A stretch of DNA of 62,077 nt from Desulfovibrionales bacterium (lineage in GTDB: Bacteria; Desulfobacterota; Desulfovibrionia; Desulfovibrionales; Desulfomicrobiaceae), in contig JAAYCS010000095.1 of assembly GCA_012729655.1 (NCBI GenBank), positions 1 to 62,077 of the forward strand, in the 5' to 3' direction. The first letter of the stretch is position 1. Each line of letters begins with the position of its first letter. The notes beneath the pieces were generated by a model. It did no database searches, was not told the DNA's origin, and saw only the letters and a list, made by a program, of their open reading frames with translations. The position numbers and the translations under genes are program-made. Shown one piece after another: positions 17,318 to 25,667 of the stretch.

Positions 17318-18916
17318 TCATCCCAGGAGCATGATGATCTTGGTGGCCACTATCTTGCCGATGAGGGCCACAGGATAGACCGTGGCGAAGGCCGTGGCCG
17401 CATAGGTGGTGGGGCTCACGCCGGCGGCCGCGTCCAGGCCGGTGGTGGAGGTCATGCCTCCGGCGACGACGCCGAGGGTGCGCAGGAACGGAACGCGTAA
17501 GGCAAGCAAGCACAAGGCGGCGCCGGCCAGGGCGGTGGAGACGGTGACGGCCGCCCCGGCCAGGATCAGGGCCGGTCCGTACTGGGTCATGGTCGGGACC
17601 AGGGTGGCTCCGGCCTTGGTTCCGACCGCGGCCAGGAAGAGGCCCAACCCCAGGTCGCGCAGCATGGTCGTGGCCGTGGGCGGCAGCTCGGTGACCATTG
17701 GGCCGATCTGGCGAATGGCCCCGAATCCAAGTCCGGCCAGGAGTATCCCCCCGGTGGGACCGAGGGTGAAAAGGCCCAGGCCGGGCAGATAGAGGGGGAT
17801 TGTTCCGAGGAGCATGCCGCAGAACAGGCCGGATAGGATAACGGCCACGCTGACCACATAGAGTTCCCGCACGTCGTCGCCCAGCAGTTTCTTGACGTTT
17901 TCCAGGGCCTCGGGGTGCCCGACCACGTGCACGACGTCGCCCTGGCGCAGACGGACATTGGCCCCGGCCGGGCAGTCGAACCCGTTCCTGGTGATCCGCG
18001 AGACCTGCACCCCGTAGACATGGGTCAGATTCAGGGCGCGCAGGGTCTTTCCGGCCACGTCCTTGCGCGAGAGCAGGATTTCCTTTTTGACCAGCAGGGA
18101 ATTGAAGGTCAGGTCCGCCTCCACGGCCGGGCCGATGATGACCTCGGCCTGGTGCAACATGTCCCTCGTTCCGACCACCCGCACCAGATCACCTATGTTC
18201 AGCACGCTCTCGGCCGTGGCCAGCTCCGGTGCGCGGGCCCCGCTGCGCAGCACCCGGGTGATGGTCACCCCGGCCATGCCCTCGGGCAGGACCTGACGGA
18301 GCGGCCCTGCACACAGGTTCTGATTGGTGACCCGCAAGTGCGTGAAGTCCACCTGCGGGTGGAGCAGGGCCATTTCCTGCTCCAGCCGTTCCTCTTCCTG
18401 ACGGATGGACACGCCCAGGGCCCAGGGCATGAGCCTGACCAGCAGGACAACCCCGATCACGCTGAAAAGATAGGTCACGCCGTAGGCTGCCGGAGCCTGG
18501 CTGTCGTGGGACATTTCCACGGCCACGGCCAGGGACGGGGTGGAGGTCAGGGCCCCGGCGAAAAGGCCGGCCGTTATGTCGGGGGAGAATCCGAGCCAGG
18601 ATTTGAGGAGCAGGGCCACCCCCAGGCCCACGGCGATCATGCCCAGGGTCCCCAGGATCAGGGTAAAGCCTTCACGCCGCATGGAATGCACAAAACCAGG
18701 CCCGGCCTGCTGACCGACGGCAAAAATGAAGAGGGACAGGCCCAGGGATTGGAGTACGGGAGGGAGTCCGTAATCGGCCAGACCGAAGGCCAGCCCGGCA
18801 AAGATGATGGCCGCGGAGCCCAGCGAGAGCGTTTTGAGCCTGATCCGGCCAAGTCCGTAGCCGCACAGGATGACGGCCAGAAGCAGGAAAACGGGATTGT
18901 TGAACAGTTCCACCAC
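17318..18916 (-). CDS. AspT/YidE-type transporter with TrkA-C domains
   Basis: 532 residues. N-terminal (about 1-160) and C-terminal (about 365-530) membrane repeats flank a cytoplasmic region with two TrkA-C/RCK-C-like segments near 205-285 and 290-360. The membrane repeats carry the A-x-G-x-x-x-G patterns of the aspartate:alanine exchanger (AAE) family, for example P-T-G-G-I-L-L-A-G-L near 395 and T-S-T-T-G-L-D-A-A near 490. These are inner-membrane anion/amino-acid exchangers; the substrate is uncertain. It ends 12 bases from the thioesterase pseudogene. Confidence 0.87.
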   Translation of the reverse strand: MVELFNNPVFLLLAVILCGYGLGRIRLKTLSLGSAAIIFAGLAFGLADYGLPPVLQSLGLSLFIFAVGQQAGPGFVHSMRREGFTLILGTLGMIAVGLGVALLLKSWLGFSPDITAGLFAGALTSTPSLAVAVEMSHDSQAPAAYGVTYLFSVIGVVLLVRLMPWALGVSIRQEEERLEQEMALLHPQVDFTHLRVTNQNLCAGPLRQVLPEGMAGVTITRVLRSGARAPELATAESVLNIGDLVRVVGTRDMLHQAEVIIGPAVEADLTFNSLLVKKEILLSRKDVAGKTLRALNLTHVYGVQVSRITRNGFDCPAGANVRLRQGDVVHVVGHPEALENVKKLLGDDVRELYVVSVAVILSGLFCGMLLGTIPLYLPGLGLFTLGPTGGILLAGLGFGAIRQIGPMVTELPPTATTMLRDLGLGLFLAAVGTKAGATLVPTMTQYGPALILAGAAVTVSTALAGAALCLLALRVPFLRTLGVVAGGMTSTTGLDAAAGVSPTTYAATAFATVYPVALIGKIVATKIIMLLG

Positions 18917-19033
18917 TCTGATCTCCTCCTCATTGTTCAGTCAATCAGCATGGGTGGACTACGCTTTTCACCCGGCAATGCAAGAGGGAAATGGGCCGGG
19001 GGCCGGGCTGATGACCGGGAAGCGCTCGGCTTT

Positions 19034-19885
19034 TCAGTGCGGCAGGGCGTATTCTGCCAGGATGTTGGGCTCGCCGACGAGAAAAATCCTGCCGTCCGGG
19101 GCGCGGGTGATGCCTTCGGGCCTGAAGGACTCCGGGTCCACGTCGAGCTTGAACGTGCGCAGCACACGGCCATCCCCACCCAACAGGACGATGCACGAGG
19201 ATTTCTCGCTCAGGATCCACAGGGTTCCGTCTGGTTCGCGGATGACCGACGCCACGTCCCGCACATTGAGCTCGGGGAGGGGGCTGTGCTGGATGCTCCC
19301 GGGGCGGAAGTGCCCGTCCAGGGGAATGGAGAGGCGGACAAAGGGCCTGCCTTCGCGCATTGTGTGCAGGGTCCTGGTCCCGGGATCGTACGCCAGACTC
19401 TCGAAGCCCTTGTTTTTCGGGTCTTCCGGGCCGAGTTGCAGGCGCTGGGCCCCGGTGTGATCCACCTCCGTGGCATTGTCCGGAATGTGGAAGATGTCGA
19501 GGATGGCCCTGCGTTCTTCCACCACCGCGAAGAGGGTGCCCTTGATGTGCGCAATGCCTTCGGTGTCCTCGAAGCCGCGCAGCCTGACCTGCCGCAGGAC
19601 CTGTCCCTGGGGAGTCAGCTCAAAGACGAGCTCGGGCTGGTTCGTCACGGCAAACAGGGTGGCGGTTTCCTCGTTCCAGGTCAGCCCGGACAGGTTTTTG
19701 GGAATGGCAGGGATCGGCCGCGGAGGGGAAATCTCGTGCAGGGCGGGGAATTGCCGGAAAAGGCATGGAAAAAGTCTCTGCGCAGCGACAAGGGCCACAA
19801 TGACGGCTGCCAGGGCGATGAGGGCGATCCGGGGATGCCGGCGGCAGCGGGTGGACAGGCTCGAGAAGAGGTGTCTGACTTGCAT
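19034..19885 (-). CDS. SdiA-regulated family (YjiK-like) beta-propeller protein
   Basis: 283 residues. One N-terminal membrane segment (about 20-40) anchors a periplasmic domain starting P-K-N-L-S-G-L-T-W-N near residue 65, then F-E-D-T-E-G-I near 105, G-F-E-S-L-A-Y-D near 158 and S-F-R-P-E-G-I near 250. These repeated G-L-T/E-G-I motifs mark the SdiA-regulated family. The domain often occurs on surface or secreted proteins and its activity is not established. It begins 26 bases after the DMT gene's stop, so it is likely co-transcribed with it. Confidence 0.82.
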   Translation of the reverse strand: MQVRHLFSSLSTRCRRHPRIALIALAAVIVALVAAQRLFPCLFRQFPALHEISPPRPIPAIPKNLSGLTWNEETATLFAVTNQPELVFELTPQGQVLRQVRLRGFEDTEGIAHIKGTLFAVVEERRAILDIFHIPDNATEVDHTGAQRLQLGPEDPKNKGFESLAYDPGTRTLHTMREGRPFVRLSIPLDGHFRPGSIQHSPLPELNVRDVASVIREPDGTLWILSEKSSCIVLLGGDGRVLRTFKLDVDPESFRPEGITRAPDGRIFLVGEPNILAEYALPH

Positions 19886-19911
19886 GGTGCGTCTCAGGGG
19901 TGCGTCGTTGT

Positions 19912-20787
19912 TCAGGGTCTGATCTGGGACCAGATCATTCCACCCAGCATCAGGGCACAGCCGATCAGGGCCTGGAGCGTCAGTGTTTCCCCCAGCAGCA
20001 GCCAGCCGGTCAGCACTGCAAACACGGCCTCCAGGCTCAAAATGATGGCCGCCGGGGCGGGCCGGGCGTCACGCTGGGCCACGACCTGCAGGGTGTAGGC
20101 CACGCCCACGCTCATCAACCCTCCGTAGAGGAGGGGGATGATTCCTCCCCGCAGGCCGGCCAGGGTGATGTCTTCGACCACGACCGCTCCGGCCAGACTG
20201 GCCAGACTGCAGGTGGCGAACTGGATGGAGGACAGTATGACGGCGTCCACGGCGGCGATGCCCCGGGTCAGTTTGCCGACCACAATGACATGCGCGGCCC
20301 AGAAAAAAGCTGAGGCAAGGACCAGCAGATCCCCCTTGCCGATGGACATGCTCTCGGTGACGCTCAGGAGGTACATCCCGGCCATGGCCAGTGCCGACCC
20401 GGCCCAGGTGCCAAACCCATAGCGGTGGCCCAGGAAAATGCCGATCAGGGGGACGAACACCACGTAGAGACCGGTGATGAACCCGGCCTTGCCGGCCGTG
20501 GTGTAGCACAGGCCGAACTGCTGCAGCCAGGCGCCCAGGAAGAGGAGGCCGCCCATGAGCATGCCGCTGCGGAGCATTCCCGAAAGGCCCGGAGCTTGGG
20601 TTGTCCTGCGTCCCCCCATGTGACGGATCAAGGGCAGCAGGGCCAGGGACCCGATGGCGAAGCGGATTCCGTTGAAGGTCAGGGGGCCCATATGGTCCAT
20701 GCCCATGCGCTGAGCCACGAAAGCGGCGCCCCAGATCAGGGCGGTCAGCAGAAGCAGGATATTGGCGCGCAGGACGCGGGGGTTCAT
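19912..20787 (-). CDS. EamA/DMT-superfamily permease
   Basis: 291 residues in two five-helix EamA repeats, beginning L-L-T-A-L-I-W-G-A-A-F-V-A-Q-R. The second repeat starts around residue 150 with F-F-W-A-A-H-V. This is probably a metabolite or amino-acid exporter; the substrate is unknown. It lies upstream of the SdiA-regulated-family gene on the same strand. Confidence 0.88.
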   Translation of the reverse strand: MNPRVLRANILLLLTALIWGAAFVAQRMGMDHMGPLTFNGIRFAIGSLALLPLIRHMGGRRTTQAPGLSGMLRSGMLMGGLLFLGAWLQQFGLCYTTAGKAGFITGLYVVFVPLIGIFLGHRYGFGTWAGSALAMAGMYLLSVTESMSIGKGDLLVLASAFFWAAHVIVVGKLTRGIAAVDAVILSSIQFATCSLASLAGAVVVEDITLAGLRGGIIPLLYGGLMSVGVAYTLQVVAQRDARPAPAAIILSLEAVFAVLTGWLLLGETLTLQALIGCALMLGGMIWSQIRP

Positions 20788-21117
20788 GTTGCTTTCCTTA
20801 ATGCGGGACAGTGAATTGAGGGGCTGGCCCCATGCAGCCCGGCAGCTCTACTGCCTGGACTGTTCCGGGTCAAGAAACGCGGCCTGGCAGGTTCCGGACG
20901 GAGGCTGCAAGAGCAGGTTGCGGGCCGATGGTCAAGACGGGACTCGTGCGTGCGGGGGCCGGTCCGGTCCCGGAACGCGGATCTGATCCTGAAACCGCCC
21001 GGAATCCCGGCACCACGAACTTCCGGACGGACCAGAAAAGGGCGGGTCGGAGCGGACGGGTCGTGGGGACAGCGGCGGAAAAGTGCCGTTTTTCACCCTG
21101 CCGCCGCATCCCGGCAT
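20788..21117. other. Intergenic region between ydbL and the DMT permease
   Basis: 330 bases of GC-rich sequence with no convincing gene, RNA or terminator. It should contain the promoter for the minus-strand DMT permease, but no clear -35/-10 pair was seen. Confidence 0.4.
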
Positions 21118-21489
21118 TTATTTTTTGGTCCAGGATCCGTCTGCGTTCTGGATCCAGAATCCGGAAGGCTCCTTGTCCGCGATCTGGGCGGCCCTGGTCT
21201 GGCCGACGAATTCGGGGGTGGCGTTCTGGCGGGCGGCGATGGCCTTGTAGACCTGCCTGCGATCCTGGTTTTCGGCGGCCACGACATCGGCCTGGGGCGT
21301 GTGCCCGGTCCGGAATTCCAGCAGCCCCTGATTGTTTTCACCTACCAGCCCCTGGGCTTTGAGTTCATTGATGACGGGCAGACGCGCCTTCATGCGGTCC
21401 TTGATGTCGTCTCCCAGGGCATTGGTCGTGCAGAGGAACAAGGCGGCCACGGCCACGATGGCGAAGGTCCAAATATGTTTGAGTCCCAT
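21118..21489 (-). CDS. ydbL: YdbL/DUF1318 family periplasmic protein
   Basis: 123 residues. A signal peptide ends around C-T-T-N-A-L-G. The mature part carries the DUF1318 pattern I-K-D-R-M-x-A-R-L-P-x-I-N-x-L-K-x-x-G-x-V-G-E-N-N-x-G (about residues 29-56) and a segment with V-Y-x-A-I-A near 83. In enterobacteria YdbL is encoded with YdbH and YnbE and modulates their intermembrane complex. It is the third gene of the same trio here, 9 bases after ynbE. Confidence 0.88.
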   Translation of the reverse strand: MGLKHIWTFAIVAVAALFLCTTNALGDDIKDRMKARLPVINELKAQGLVGENNQGLLEFRTGHTPQADVVAAENQDRRQVYKAIAARQNATPEFVGQTRAAQIADKEPSGFWIQNADGSWTKK

Positions 21490-21498
21490 GGGTCTTCC

Positions 21499-21702
21499 CT
21501 ATTTCCGGTTGAGTTGTTGCTCGGCCTTGTCGATGTCGCCGAAAAAGTCTTCCAGGTCCTTCTGGACCCGGACATTGACGTCGATGGTGATGTGGATGGG
21601 CTTGACTTCCACCGGGGCCATCTGCACCTCATGCCTGGTGTTGCACGCGGGCAGGATCCACAGACCCAGGCAGAAAACGGGAACAAGCAGGCACGAACGC
21701 AC
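21499..21702 (-). CDS. ynbE: YnbE-like outer-membrane lipoprotein
   Basis: 67 residues with a lipobox I-L-P-A-C-N at about 16-21, predicting a lipid-modified mature N-terminus. The rest is a short beta-prone segment V-E-V-K-P-I-H-I-T-I-D-V-N-V-R-V and a helix ending in Q-Q-L-N-R-K, the signature of the YnbE family. In E. coli YnbE multimerises by beta-strand augmentation on the YdbH C-terminus to reach the outer membrane. It lies 1 base after ydbH and 9 before ydbL. Confidence 0.88.
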   Translation of the reverse strand: MRSCLLVPVFCLGLWILPACNTRHEVQMAPVEVKPIHITIDVNVRVQKDLEDFFGDIDKAEQQLNRK

Positions 21703-21703
21703 A

Positions 21704-24334
21704 TTAACCTCCGTTTTTCATCAGTTGGAGAACCTTCCGGTATTGCAGAAGTTGATCCAAAGGCAGGCGGAAATTCACGTCCAGGCGGATGCCCTGGAAG
21801 GTCGAGCCCGGGGATTCCCCGGTGACGCGGGTGAATCCGCCGATGTCCCGGTTGAAGGCAAAGGGCAGCGGCTGTGTCGGCCTGCCGTCCAGCTGCAGGG
21901 CCAGGAGCAGCTCCTGATCTTGGGTGTTCAGGCCGACCTTGGCCCATTCGTAGGCGAAATCCTTGAGGGCTTCCGAGGCCAGGTCCAGCTGGGCAAACTG
22001 GGGCGAATCGGGCGGCACGCCGGCGGTGAGCATCTCGGTGCCCGGGATGCGCAATACCCCGTTTTCTCCGGGAGTGGAATAGAGAAAGCCGTCATCGAAG
22101 CTGATGGAGCCCCGGCTATAGCGGACCGGGATGCGGCCGTTGGCCGTACCGCCCCCCTGGGCTTTGGTCATGCCGAACTGGCTCAGGGCCTGGGCCAATT
22201 GGACCCGATCGCAATACAGTTCAACCGTATAGTCCTCGGTCCCCGGGTCGATGCGGAAGGCATGGCTGCCCACGCGGCCACCGGCCCAGCTGGCGTGGCA
22301 CCCTTCGATCAGGATGCTGTGCAGGGCTTCGAACTGAAAGCGGAGGTCCCCTTTTTCCAGGACCACGGAGCCCAGCTGCAGACGGTCGAAGTGCAGGCGC
22401 TGGGCTGGAGCGGACCGGAAGGCGAGCAGGTCGGGAAAAGCAAGCCCCAGATTCGCGTTGGTCAGGGTCGTCTTGGTCTGGCCATGGGTCAGGGTCGCAC
22501 CGGACAGCCGCACTTCCACCGGGAAGGAGGGCCCGCCCCGGGCTGTGTCCCAGCGGGCTTCAAGGTCCAGTCTTGCGCTGCCGGTCAGGGATTTCAGGGT
22601 CGGGGCCAGCTGGGCCAGATTCCCGGGCAGGGACACGCTCTGGCCGGCCTTGACCTGCACCCAGCTGGAAGCGGGGTTGCGCAGATCGAGCAGCCCCTTG
22701 AGGGCGGCGCGCACGGCCACGGGCAGCAGGGATAACGTCCCGTCCAGCACGATTCCCTGCGCGCTCTGACGCAGAGAGGACGCTCCTCTGGCCACGGTCT
22801 TGCCCCTGAACTGCAGATCTGCCTGCGCCTGTCCGGCCGTGGCGCTCGGAGCGGGCCAGGCGAGGGGCAGACGCAGGCTCACATTGGCGGCTGTCTGACC
22901 CGACACGGCCCTGGCGCTGGCGCTCACGACCCCGCTGACAGTTTGGTTGTCTCCCAGGTCGAATGCGCATTGGCCGCCGAGACTGTTGGTGGTCAGGCGT
23001 GCGCCCGGCTGGTTCGCCTCCAGCCTGCCCCCGTCCAGGCTGGCCGTACCCACGATCCGGCCGGAACTGAGGGAGGCGCTGGCGCGCAGGTTCAAATCCG
23101 CGAGCCGGGCGCTTTGGTTGTCCCGGGTCAGGTTCAGGGCGTCCAGGGCGAGATTGGCGTCCATATGCGTTGCCGTGGCGTTGGATGAAATGGCGATGCG
23201 CAGCGGACTTGGATCCAGGCTGGCCGAGAGGCCTGCATGGCTGGGCAGGGAGGTCCGGATGGGGCCGAGTTCGGCCGTGGTTTGGGCCTCAAAGCCCTGG
23301 TCCGTGAACTGGATGCTGGTCTGCCCGGCCAGCCGGGGGGTGGTCGTCCATGCCAGTCCGGGCATCTTTCCCAGCTCGATCCCCCAGGAAAAGGCAACGT
23401 TCTTGGCTGCGACATCGGCGCGAATGTCGCGCAGGGCTACTGTCACCGGCAGGGGTGAGCGCAGGCGGACGGGAGAAATGATGAGGTGGGGCTCGCCCTC
23501 CTGCCAGGCAAATTGCGCGCTGGCATTGCCCTCCTGGGCCAGAAGATCGGCGCCGAGCATGGCCTGGAAGTCCCGCGCCTCAAGCCTTGTCTCCACGCGC
23601 GGCCTACCGTCCCGGTCCAGGCCGAGCTCGGCCTGGACCTGCACCCAGCCGCTGGTGGGTGTGTCCTTGCGCCCCGGGATCAGTCGGGTCAGGGCCGCGA
23701 TGGAGGCATCGGGCAGGGAACAGCTCAGGCGGAGGGTCTTGTCTGCAAGATTGGCCTGGATCCGGGCCTGCATGTCCTGTCCGGACAGGGCTGCGTGCAG
23801 GTCCAGAACAGCGCTCCCGCCCCGTTCCAGGGAGCCGTTGACGGCAAAGGGGAGGCTCATGGTCAATGCCCGGCCATCCAGGTTGACCCGACCGTCCACG
23901 GCAAGTCGTTCGATCCCGGGCAGGAACAGGGCAGACCCGTGGGCTCTGGACTCAGGGCCTCCCGTCAGGCAGGGAACCTCCCATTTCCCGCCCGTTTCCC
24001 GGACCTGGACTTCCAGACCCACGACCCGCACGTCGTCCACCTTGCCCTGCAACAGACCCGCAACGCTCCAGTCCACCTGCAGGTTCTTGATGCGGACGGA
24101 GGACTGCGGCCCCCCTGCAATTTGTGCCAGATCCAGGCCGAACGGCCCGATCCTTCTGACGTCCAGGGTCAGGGGGGCCATGGCCGTGTCGGCTGCGAGC
24201 ATGGGAATGACCCGGGAGGCCGCCCATGGCAGAGCGGCCCACAGCCCAAGGAGGACCAGACCGGTCGTGACCAGGAGGGTAGACGCCCTGGGCCCGGTGG
24301 AGGGGGCCGGGGAGAGTTCTTGTGGCTCGGTCAT
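21704..24334 (-). CDS. ydbH: YdbH, AsmA-like intermembrane phospholipid transport protein
   Basis: 876 residues, close to enterobacterial YdbH. One N-terminal membrane helix (about 18-38) is followed by a long beta-rich periplasmic region and a C-terminal dicarboxylate-transport/YdbH-type domain (about 650-860, with I-P-V-R-Y-S-R-G-x-I-x-F-D-D-G and F-x-Y-x-x-x-x-L near the end). YdbH, TamB and YhdP are redundant bridges that move phospholipids to the outer membrane in E. coli. Gene order ydbH-ynbE-ydbL is preserved and spacing is 1-9 bases, so this is an operon. Confidence 0.88.
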   Translation of the reverse strand: MTEPQELSPAPSTGPRASTLLVTTGLVLLGLWAALPWAASRVIPMLAADTAMAPLTLDVRRIGPFGLDLAQIAGGPQSSVRIKNLQVDWSVAGLLQGKVDDVRVVGLEVQVRETGGKWEVPCLTGGPESRAHGSALFLPGIERLAVDGRVNLDGRALTMSLPFAVNGSLERGGSAVLDLHAALSGQDMQARIQANLADKTLRLSCSLPDASIAALTRLIPGRKDTPTSGWVQVQAELGLDRDGRPRVETRLEARDFQAMLGADLLAQEGNASAQFAWQEGEPHLIISPVRLRSPLPVTVALRDIRADVAAKNVAFSWGIELGKMPGLAWTTTPRLAGQTSIQFTDQGFEAQTTAELGPIRTSLPSHAGLSASLDPSPLRIAISSNATATHMDANLALDALNLTRDNQSARLADLNLRASASLSSGRIVGTASLDGGRLEANQPGARLTTNSLGGQCAFDLGDNQTVSGVVSASARAVSGQTAANVSLRLPLAWPAPSATAGQAQADLQFRGKTVARGASSLRQSAQGIVLDGTLSLLPVAVRAALKGLLDLRNPASSWVQVKAGQSVSLPGNLAQLAPTLKSLTGSARLDLEARWDTARGGPSFPVEVRLSGATLTHGQTKTTLTNANLGLAFPDLLAFRSAPAQRLHFDRLQLGSVVLEKGDLRFQFEALHSILIEGCHASWAGGRVGSHAFRIDPGTEDYTVELYCDRVQLAQALSQFGMTKAQGGGTANGRIPVRYSRGSISFDDGFLYSTPGENGVLRIPGTEMLTAGVPPDSPQFAQLDLASEALKDFAYEWAKVGLNTQDQELLLALQLDGRPTQPLPFAFNRDIGGFTRVTGESPGSTFQGIRLDVNFRLPLDQLLQYRKVLQLMKNGG

Positions 24335-24806
24335 GGAGCCTGTCTAGCAAAGGATGGGGCAAAGGCAAAGAACATGCGGCCCAGCTGGACTGCCCCAACA
24401 AGGGGGTGCTTTTTGATCCATCCCTGCGGCGAGGCCATGTTTTTTTTGTATCATATCGGAATTAACGCATGATTATTATTCTGGGGGATAATCGGAGGAT
24501 GTGTTTGTGCCAATTTGTATTTTACCTCTGGACAAGGGTTTGTTTCGGGCCTATAGGGAAATTGAAGCCTGAATTCAGTTGGACAAACCTCAACGGAGGG
24601 AAGACCATTGGACTCATCAAACGGCAAGTGGAGTGGACGAAAGTAGCGCTTCCACCAAGGCCAGTGAGGTGAAGAATATATAGTCTCGCCCTGGCAAACC
24701 AGACGGTGTGACCGTCAACAAGCGCTGATTTTGGTCAGGAAGAATTTCAAACTACAAACAAGAATAGTGAACTGACACAGAACAAAAAAATTGTGAGATG
24801 AAATGC
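24335..24806. other. Gene-poor, lower-GC intergenic region
   Basis: About 470 bases of clearly lower GC than the flanks. A 67-codon frame at 24469-24672 has no convincing ribosome-binding site and no recognisable motif, so I do not call it. GATTAT at 24471 and ATAATC at 24488 form a short inverted repeat. An undescribed small RNA cannot be excluded, but nothing specific supports one. Confidence 0.4.
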
Positions 24807-24840
24807 AACGCCCCGCTTTGAGAAAAAGCGGGGCGTTTTT
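24807..24840. terminator. Strong, likely bidirectional terminator
   Basis: A perfect 13-bp stem (24807-24819 with 24825-24837) has a 5-base loop and is followed by a T run on the plus strand. The stem itself begins with AA and lies in an A-rich stretch that would give U residues on the minus strand. It sits downstream of the minus-strand UPF0280 gene (stop at 24908). Confidence 0.9.
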
Positions 24841-24907
24841 ATTCCATGAATCCGCGCCGTACAACGGGGTATCCGGCATTGTCCAGCAGGGAGCCGGAGC
24901 CCAGTCC

Positions 24908-25663
24908 CTACAGTACATCCAGCTGCATCCTGCCCCAGACCCCGACCCTGCCTTCACACTGGGCGAAAACACCGTCCAGTCCCGTTGCTTCCCATTGCTG
25001 AGCCAGGGCCAGAACCCTGTCCATGGCCGCGGCATTTTTAAGCAGATTGGCCAGGGCCGTGGCTGCGGCATCGGCCAGGGCCGCGTCGCGGGACCGGGTG
25101 ACCACCAGGTCGGCGTTTCCGAAACTGAGCGAATGGCCGATTTTGGCCGAAGAGGCGCAGAACGAACAGGGAAATTCCCTGGCCTGCACGGGCACGCACA
25201 GGCGCAGGCCTTCCCCGGGCACGCTCAGGATGCCGATATGCCGGTCACGGGTGGAACAGAGATAGGTATCCCCACCGTTTTCGACCAGGATGTCGGGCGA
25301 CTGGTTTTGGAATTTCTCCGCCACCAGCTGGGCGATGGTTCCGGCCACCGCGGCCATGGGGCCCACTCCCGTCAGCTGGGCGGCCCGGCACATGCGCTGG
25401 ATGACTTCGGGTGCGCGGGGATCGGCCGTCAGGGGACTGAGGGCCGGGATGAATTCGGGGTGAATGGTTGCATAGGCTTGAATCTGGGCGCGCAGCAGGC
25501 GGACCTCGTCGGCCACGAGAACGGACAGATCCCTGCGGGCCGCGACCCAGAGATCGGTCTGTTCGATGACGATCTGGAAAGAGATCAGGTCGGGCTGCTG
25601 TGCAGCACGATAGGACCTGAACGGGGAGTCGTGGACGGCACGTGGCTGATGGCGCGGGTTCAT
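24908..25663 (-). CDS. UPF0280 family protein (ApbE-like)
   Basis: 251 residues from the ATG at 25663. An upstream in-frame extension lies inside the EAL gene and is a shadow. Motifs match UPF0280: T-G-V-G-P-M-A-A-V-A-G-T-I-A near residue 90, D-I-L-V-E-N-G-G-D near 117, and S-A-K-I-G-H-S-L-S-F-G-N-A-D near 165. The fold is related to ApbE flavin transferase, but activity is unproven. Its ATG is 4 bases after the stop of the GGDEF/EAL gene, implying translational coupling. A strong terminator lies downstream. Confidence 0.88.
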   Translation of the reverse strand: MNPRHQPRAVHDSPFRSYRAAQQPDLISFQIVIEQTDLWVAARRDLSVLVADEVRLLRAQIQAYATIHPEFIPALSPLTADPRAPEVIQRMCRAAQLTGVGPMAAVAGTIAQLVAEKFQNQSPDILVENGGDTYLCSTRDRHIGILSVPGEGLRLCVPVQAREFPCSFCASSAKIGHSLSFGNADLVVTRSRDAALADAAATALANLLKNAAAMDRVLALAQQWEATGLDGVFAQCEGRVGVWGRMQLDVL

Positions 25664-25667
25664 GGTT

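Noticed and set aside
24469-24672. 67-codon frame in the gene-poor region
   Set aside because: No usable ribosome-binding site, no recognisable motif, and composition does not look like local coding sequence.
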